From Sphingobacterium faecale (GTDB taxonomy: Bacteria; Bacteroidota; Bacteroidia; Sphingobacteriales; Sphingobacteriaceae), in the NCBI RefSeq assembly GCF_016746095.1, contig NZ_JAERTY010000011.1, forward strand, positions 1 through 64,000: a stretch of DNA of 64,000 nucleotides, written 5' to 3'. The notes under the pieces are model-generated. The model did no database searches, was not told where the DNA came from, and was given only the letters and a program-made list of their open reading frames with translations. Shown in pieces: positions 59,466 through 64,000 of this stretch. Both the position numbers and the translations under genes were made by a program. Each line of letters opens with the position of its first letter. Within the stretch, counting starts at the first letter, position 1.

Positions 59466-61925
59466 ATGATGAAAGCACCTTATTTATTTTTATCGAATCC
59501 TCGTCGTTATTTTAAGTCACGTGTGGCGGGTACCATGTTATTTGTGTCCGTTTTCGGCTTTTTTGCGAGCGGATATGCCCAGGAGAATGTCTCTTTTCAA
59601 CAACCATCTTCCGAAATTTTGGCATTAGCCGATTATCAACGACCTCCTGTTATTCGAATGAGCCCGGATAAAAAATGGGTATTGTCCATGTATAGACCGA
59701 CCTATAAAACCCTGGACGAGTTGGGACAGGAAGAGCTGCGGTTGGCCGGACTCCGTATAAATGCCAAAGCTGGTATCTCCAGTACCGAAACATACTATGA
59801 CAATCTCCGGCTAAAATCTGTCGATGGTGGGCAAGAATATACTGTGCGTGGTTTGCCGGCTCAGGCTCTGATAGCGAATGTCGGGTATTCATCAGATAGT
59901 AAGAAAATAGCTTTTACCCATACCAGCGCACAAGGGCTTTCTTTGTGGGTGATCGATGTGGAGACACAGACGGCCAAACAATTGACGGATTATGTTTTAA
60001 ATGCCGTACTCGATGCACCTTATACCTGGGTGCGTAATACCAATGAACTGTTGATCAGTAAGCGGCCCGCTGTAAGCAAAGGCTTAATCGATCACAGTAA
60101 AGATTTGCCTCAAGGGCCTGTGGTTTCTACAAGTGACGGAAATATATCGCAGTTAAGGACGTATCAGGATTTGTTGAAAAATCCGCAGGACGAACAGGAT
60201 TTCGAAACATTAGCTACTTCGGAGCTTTTTTGGATCAATCTGAATGGTGAAGAACGTAAGTTTTTGTCTGCAGGGATGTATACACAAAGTTCGCTATCAC
60301 CCGATGAAAAGTATGTCTTGGTTTCTCAACTTAAAAAGCCATTTTCCTATCTCGTGGGCTACAATTCCTTTCCACAGGAGACTTTCGTGTATAGCGTCGA
60401 TGGCGCATTGGTAAAGAAGGTAAATGAAACCCCGCTATTAGAAATAATGCCAAAAGGATTTTCTTCGGTTCGTACAGGAAAGAGGTCGCTGGCTTGGCGA
60501 TTGGATAAACCCGCTAGTCTATATTTTGTGCAGGCTTTAGACGGAGGAGATGCGAATAAAGAATCCGCATTACGGGATGAACTTTTTGTATGGGATTTTC
60601 CTTTTGACGGAGCGCCTAGATCTATCATGAAGATTCAGGATCGTTTCTCTGGTATTGTGTGGGGAAATGATAATTATGCCTTAGTCTCTTCGCAATGGTA
60701 CGATACACGTAACGTGAAAACCTTTCTCTTAAACCCTGCGACAGGTCATAGTCAGGTGATCACAGACCGCAACAGACAGGATGTGTATTCCGATCCGGGT
60801 AATGTCTTTCGGGACAAAAACAGCTTTGGTGTGTATACGATGTATATCAATAAGGACAAAGCCTATTTTGTAGGAGACGGCTTTACCAAAGAAGGGGAGT
60901 TTCCTTTTATTGATGAATTTAATCTTAAAACATTAAAAAGGAATAGACTGTACGTAGCGAAGGCATCTGATCTCCAGGAGCGTATAGCGCAGGTTATCGA
61001 TATCACGAAAGGAGATATCTTGATTTCATTGCAGTCAGCAACGCAGTATCCTAACTTTTATCGGAAGAATATAAAAACGGGTAAGCAGGTCGCAGTAACC
61101 GATATTGAGAATCCATTCAAGACCTTAGAACAAGTACACAAAGAAGTGTTGAATTATACCCGCAATGACGGGGTTGCATTGTCCGGTACACTTTATCTAC
61201 CAGCCAACTACGATAAGAAAGAGAAGCTTCCATTACTTATCTGGGCCTATCCACGTGAATATAAAGACAAGAATACGGCAGGACAGAGTACCGCTAATCC
61301 GAAAGAATTCACTTTTCCAAGCTATGGTTCTTTTATCTACTGGGTGTCCAAGGGCTATGCTGTTCTGGATAATGCAGCTTTCCCTATTGTAGGCGAGGGT
61401 AAGCAAGAACCCAATGATACATTTATACCGCAATTGGTTGCCAATGCAGAAGCCGCTATAAATGCTGTCGATAAACTTGGCTATATAGACCGTAAAAGAG
61501 TGGCGGTGGGGGGACATTCCTATGGCGCGTTTATGACCGCGCACCTATTGTCCAATTCTAATCTTTTTGCTGCTGGTATCGCCCGATCCGGAGCTTATAA
61601 TAGAACATTGACTCCATTCGGTTTTCAGAGTGAGCAGCGCAATTTTTGGGATGACCCACAGCTTTATATGACGATGTCTCCATTCATGAGTGCTGACCGG
61701 ATGAAGACACCAATGTTATTAGTGCACGGTGCAGCGGATAATAATCCCGGGACGTTCACGCTACAGACAGAACGCTATTTTCAAGCATTGAAAAACTTGG
61801 GAGCACCTGTACGTATGGTGATTTTACCTCGGGAATCACATGGCTATGCCGCCAAAGAAAATATCTTCCATCTATTGTGGGAGCAGGATCAATTTTTGGA
61901 AAAATATCTAAAAGGAAAGAAATAA
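59466..61925 (+). CDS. S9-family serine peptidase (prolyl oligopeptidase fold, exported)
   Basis: 819 residues from one of two adjacent ATG codons. The signal peptide (about 20-39) ends SGYAQ. A beta-propeller-like region (about 60-560) precedes the alpha/beta hydrolase domain, which holds the catalytic triad: Ser685 in GGHSYGAF, Asp758 in HGAADNNPG and His792 in RESHGY. Periplasmic peptidase, closest in general layout to glutamyl- or dipeptidyl-peptidase-like S9 members that trim peptides from the N-terminus. The exact specificity is unknown. Confidence 0.93.
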   Translation: MMKAPYLFLSNPRRYFKSRVAGTMLFVSVFGFFASGYAQENVSFQQPSSEILALADYQRPPVIRMSPDKKWVLSMYRPTYKTLDELGQEELRLAGLRINAKAGISSTETYYDNLRLKSVDGGQEYTVRGLPAQALIANVGYSSDSKKIAFTHTSAQGLSLWVIDVETQTAKQLTDYVLNAVLDAPYTWVRNTNELLISKRPAVSKGLIDHSKDLPQGPVVSTSDGNISQLRTYQDLLKNPQDEQDFETLATSELFWINLNGEERKFLSAGMYTQSSLSPDEKYVLVSQLKKPFSYLVGYNSFPQETFVYSVDGALVKKVNETPLLEIMPKGFSSVRTGKRSLAWRLDKPASLYFVQALDGGDANKESALRDELFVWDFPFDGAPRSIMKIQDRFSGIVWGNDNYALVSSQWYDTRNVKTFLLNPATGHSQVITDRNRQDVYSDPGNVFRDKNSFGVYTMYINKDKAYFVGDGFTKEGEFPFIDEFNLKTLKRNRLYVAKASDLQERIAQVIDITKGDILISLQSATQYPNFYRKNIKTGKQVAVTDIENPFKTLEQVHKEVLNYTRNDGVALSGTLYLPANYDKKEKLPLLIWAYPREYKDKNTAGQSTANPKEFTFPSYGSFIYWVSKGYAVLDNAAFPIVGEGKQEPNDTFIPQLVANAEAAINAVDKLGYIDRKRVAVGGHSYGAFMTAHLLSNSNLFAAGIARSGAYNRTLTPFGFQSEQRNFWDDPQLYMTMSPFMSADRMKTPMLLVHGAADNNPGTFTLQTERYFQALKNLGAPVRMVILPRESHGYAAKENIFHLLWEQDQFLEKYLKGKK

Positions 61926-61967
61926 TATATAAGTAAGGCTGTCCTCGGACAGCCTTACTTATATATT
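61924..61967. terminator. Bidirectional terminator between S9 peptidase gene and ilvA
   Basis: Perfect 21-bp arms with a TC loop (AAGTAAGGCTGTCC with GGACAGCCTTACTT at the core). It contains the last bases of the ilvA stop. Confidence 0.9.
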
Positions 61968-63219
61968 ATACCAGATACTCGAAGAGTGTCTGATCTTTAT
62001 TGATTTCTATAAAGTCAAATTTATAAGCTTTCAATTTTTCGATAAAGGTGATGTAATCCTTCGGATCATTCAGTTCGATACCGATCAAAGCAGGGCCGCG
62101 CTCACGTTCTGTTTTTTTGATATATTCAAAACGGGTGATATCGTCTTTGGGACCTAATACCTCAGTCACGAGTAAGCGCAATGCGCCGGGACGTTGTGGA
62201 AATCGTACGATGAAGTAATGCTTAAATCCTTCGTATAATAGCGACATCTCCTTAATCTCACTCATCCTGTCGATATCATTATTTCCGCCTGACACAATGC
62301 ATACCACCTTTTTGCCTTTGATTTCGTCCTTATGGAATTCTAATGCTGCAATTGATAAAGCACCAGCAGGCTCGACTACGATTGCATCCTTGTTGTATAA
62401 TTCCAAGATCGTAGTGCATACCTTGCCTTCAGGAATGGATTTGATGCCGTCGAGCACCTGACTGCTGATATCGTAATTCAGCGTTCCGACTTTTTTTACT
62501 GCGGCTCCATCCACGAATTTATTGATCTGTTCCAGTTCGATCGGACCATTATTCTGGATAGCAGCCTGCATAGAAGGAGCACCTTCAGGCTCTACACCAT
62601 ATACCTTGATCAGCGGCGTATGTTTCTTGATGTGATACCCGATCCCCGAAGATAGTCCTCCGCCACCGATAGGGAGGATGATCACTTCCGTATCCGGGAG
62701 ATCTTCTAGAATCTCTACGGCAACCGTTCCTTGACCCTCAATGATTTTAATATCGTCAAAAGGTGGGATGAAAGTCATACCATGTTTGTCGGCATATTCT
62801 AAAGCTCCTTTTTGACAATCGTCAAAAGTATCTCCTACGAGTACTATTTCGATATTTCCATTGCCCCACATTTCTGTCTGTGTTACCTTTTGTCGAGGAG
62901 TTGGGCCTGGCATGAATATTACACCTTTTATGTCCAGTCTTTTACAAGAGAAAGCAACACCCTGGGCATGGTTGCCTGCGCTAGCACATACTACCCCTCT
63001 CGTACGTTCTTCTTCCGTCAGACTGCTGATTTTATTGAATGCGCCACGCAGCTTATACGATCTGACGATCTGTAAGTCTTCTCTTTTCAGATAGATATCC
63101 GCTCCATATTTTTCAGACAGATGAATGTTATACTGTAACGGAGTGCGTGTTACAACTTCTTTTATGCGGTCCTTTGCCTGATGGCTATCTATTACCAATG
63201 TGGATAAATCTAAGCTCAT
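61966..63219 (-). CDS. ilvA: Threonine ammonia-lyase (threonine dehydratase)
   Basis: 417 residues. PLP lysine Lys57 in RSYKLRGAFNKI, substrate loop ASAGNHAQGVA, and the glycine-rich phosphate-binding GGGGLSSG. The C-terminal ACT-like domain (about 335-417, YFIVRFPQRPGALRLLV) is present in the shortened one-copy form. It converts threonine to 2-oxobutanoate, the first step to isoleucine. It lies 26 bp downstream of leuA in a branched-chain amino-acid operon. Confidence 0.94.
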   Translation of the reverse strand: MSLDLSTLVIDSHQAKDRIKEVVTRTPLQYNIHLSEKYGADIYLKREDLQIVRSYKLRGAFNKISSLTEEERTRGVVCASAGNHAQGVAFSCKRLDIKGVIFMPGPTPRQKVTQTEMWGNGNIEIVLVGDTFDDCQKGALEYADKHGMTFIPPFDDIKIIEGQGTVAVEILEDLPDTEVIILPIGGGGLSSGIGYHIKKHTPLIKVYGVEPEGAPSMQAAIQNNGPIELEQINKFVDGAAVKKVGTLNYDISSQVLDGIKSIPEGKVCTTILELYNKDAIVVEPAGALSIAALEFHKDEIKGKKVVCIVSGGNNDIDRMSEIKEMSLLYEGFKHYFIVRFPQRPGALRLLVTEVLGPKDDITRFEYIKKTERERGPALIGIELNDPKDYITFIEKLKAYKFDFIEINKDQTLFEYLV

Positions 63220-63245
63220 TGTTTGTAGTTCTTCGTCGATCCCTT

Positions 63246-64000
63246 CTATTTCATTAATGAGAGCAAATCCTCGTCATTGATGTCTTTTTTTGCATCTGCC
63301 AGCGTTAGAAAACGTTCATATGTGTTTGCTAATGCATCTTTGTCTAAGTGATGACCTAGACGCTCTAAGTGATGCTTTAGCGCATGACGTCCCGAACGTG
63401 CAGTTAGGATAATGTCTGCCTCTTCCAGGCCGACATCTTCAGGACGTATGATCTCATAGTTTTCCCGATGTTTTAGGAAGCCGTCCTGGTGTATTCCCGA
63501 GCTATGTGCAAATGCATTACGCCCTACAATAGCCTTATTAGGTTGCACAGGCATATTCATCATGTCTGATACCTTTCTCGATAGATAGGTAAACATCTTA
63601 CTGTTAATATTCGATGTCAACCCTCCAAATGTTTGGTTATGGACTTTTAAGATCATAGCCACTTCTTCCAACGAGGTGTTCCCCGCACGCTCACCTATAC
63701 CATTGATCGTACATTCTACCTGCCGGGCGCCATTTTGTATAGCGGCGATTGAGTTTGCGGTTGCTAAGCCGAGGTCATTATGACAGTGCGCCGAGATGAT
63801 AGCTTGATCTATATTGCTCACGTGTTCGGTCAGGTATTTGATTTTAGCACCATATTGATCGGGTAAGCAGTAGCCGTTCGTGTCCGGAATATTCACTACG
63901 GTAGCTCCGGCTCCGATGACAGCTTCAACCATTTTTGCGAGAAACTCTAGATCAGCACGCCCTGCATCTTCCGCATAGAACTCTACATCTTCTACATAAG
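63246..64000 (-). CDS. leuA: 2-isopropylmalate synthase, C-terminal part (5' end outside window)
   Basis: The frame is open to the right edge and ends at 63246. HMGL-like TIM-barrel signatures are visible: DVEFYAEDAGRADLEF, VVNIPDTNGYCLP, AHCHNDLGLATANSIAA, CTINGIGERAGNTSLEEV and FAHSSGIHQDG. This identifies leuA of the short (about 390-residue) type, judged by the end shortly after HHLERLGH...LTLADAKKDINDEDL, with no LeuA allosteric domain. It condenses acetyl-CoA and 2-oxoisovalerate for leucine synthesis. Confidence 0.93.
   Translation of the reverse strand, partial: YVEDVEFYAEDAGRADLEFLAKMVEAVIGAGATVVNIPDTNGYCLPDQYGAKIKYLTEHVSNIDQAIISAHCHNDLGLATANSIAAIQNGARQVECTINGIGERAGNTSLEEVAMILKVHNQTFGGLTSNINSKMFTYLSRKVSDMMNMPVQPNKAIVGRNAFAHSSGIHQDGFLKHRENYEIIRPEDVGLEEADIILTARSGRHALKHHLERLGHHLDKDALANTYERFLTLADAKKDINDEDLLSLMK

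Overview
The window is a Bacteroidota chromosome segment, most like Sphingobacterium or a close Sphingobacteriaceae relative. The evidence is three ECF sigma factor/FecR/SusC/SusD loci plus a fourth SusC/SusD locus without a sigma factor, lipoprotein signals of Bacteroidota type, -7 boxes of the form TAnnTTTG, and almost no Shine-Dalgarno sequences. The conspicuous exceptions to the last point are the start of rpsU and an internal start in an Rpn-type gene. The species assignment is inference; the phylum is secure.

Layout. 1-1.9 kb: 3' end of an Rpn (PD-(D/E)XK) nuclease gene whose C-terminal domain is tandemly duplicated, then two small paralogous HTH-like genes. 1.9-8.0 kb: a long structured untranslated region followed by nutrient-uptake locus 1 (TlpA-like, SusC, SusD). 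8.0-9.4 kb: a small exported two-cysteine protein and a Crp/Fnr regulator. 9.4-15.1 kb: an accessory patchwork. It holds a nucleotidyltransferase pair, a LytTR fragment, a 476-bp direct repeat flanking a HigA-like antitoxin whose AbiEii-like toxin has decayed, and a winged-helix/FnIII/DUF5675/holin-like cassette. 15.2-24.3 kb: locus 2 (sigma, FecR, SusC, SusD, TlpA) with a second small two-cysteine exported protein and a MauE/DoxX membrane protein. 24.6-28.1 kb: AT-rich debris and odd genes: a DUF1016 pseudogene broken by a perfect 49-bp palindrome, a truncated sigma gene, a membrane protein and a WG-repeat protein. 28.4-29.4 kb: a LytTR regulator with a degenerate receiver, then rpsU. 29.6-37.9 kb: locus 3 (sigma, FecR, SusC, SusD, thioredoxin). 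38.0-39.5 kb: glycyl-tRNA synthetase. 39.6-48.9 kb: locus 4 on the minus strand (sigma, FecR, SusC, SusD, DUF5000-type and DUF4998 lipoproteins). 49.0-64 kb: mostly housekeeping genes: bcp, a four-helix-bundle S23 gene inside CAGT-type repeat arrays, an M23 peptidase, an FAH-family hydrolase, a gluconate-2-dehydrogenase-3/GMC oxidoreductase pair, class Ib ribonucleotide reductase nrdHIEF, an S9 peptidase, ilvA and partial leuA.

How the genes work together. In loci 2-4 an outer-membrane SusC can signal through its N-terminal STN domain to a FecR anti-sigma factor, which controls the cognate ECF sigma factor. Locus 1 has neither sigma/FecR genes nor an STN domain, and a long folded leader instead. 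Loci 1-3 carry thioredoxin-fold proteins rather than glycoside hydrolases. Loci 1 and 2 also each have a small exported protein with two cysteines next to them, and locus 2 a MauE-type redox membrane protein. This suggests uptake or handling of a thiol- or peptide-related substrate, not a simple polysaccharide (inference). No CRISPR array, rRNA, recognisable tRNA or intact insertion sequence was seen.
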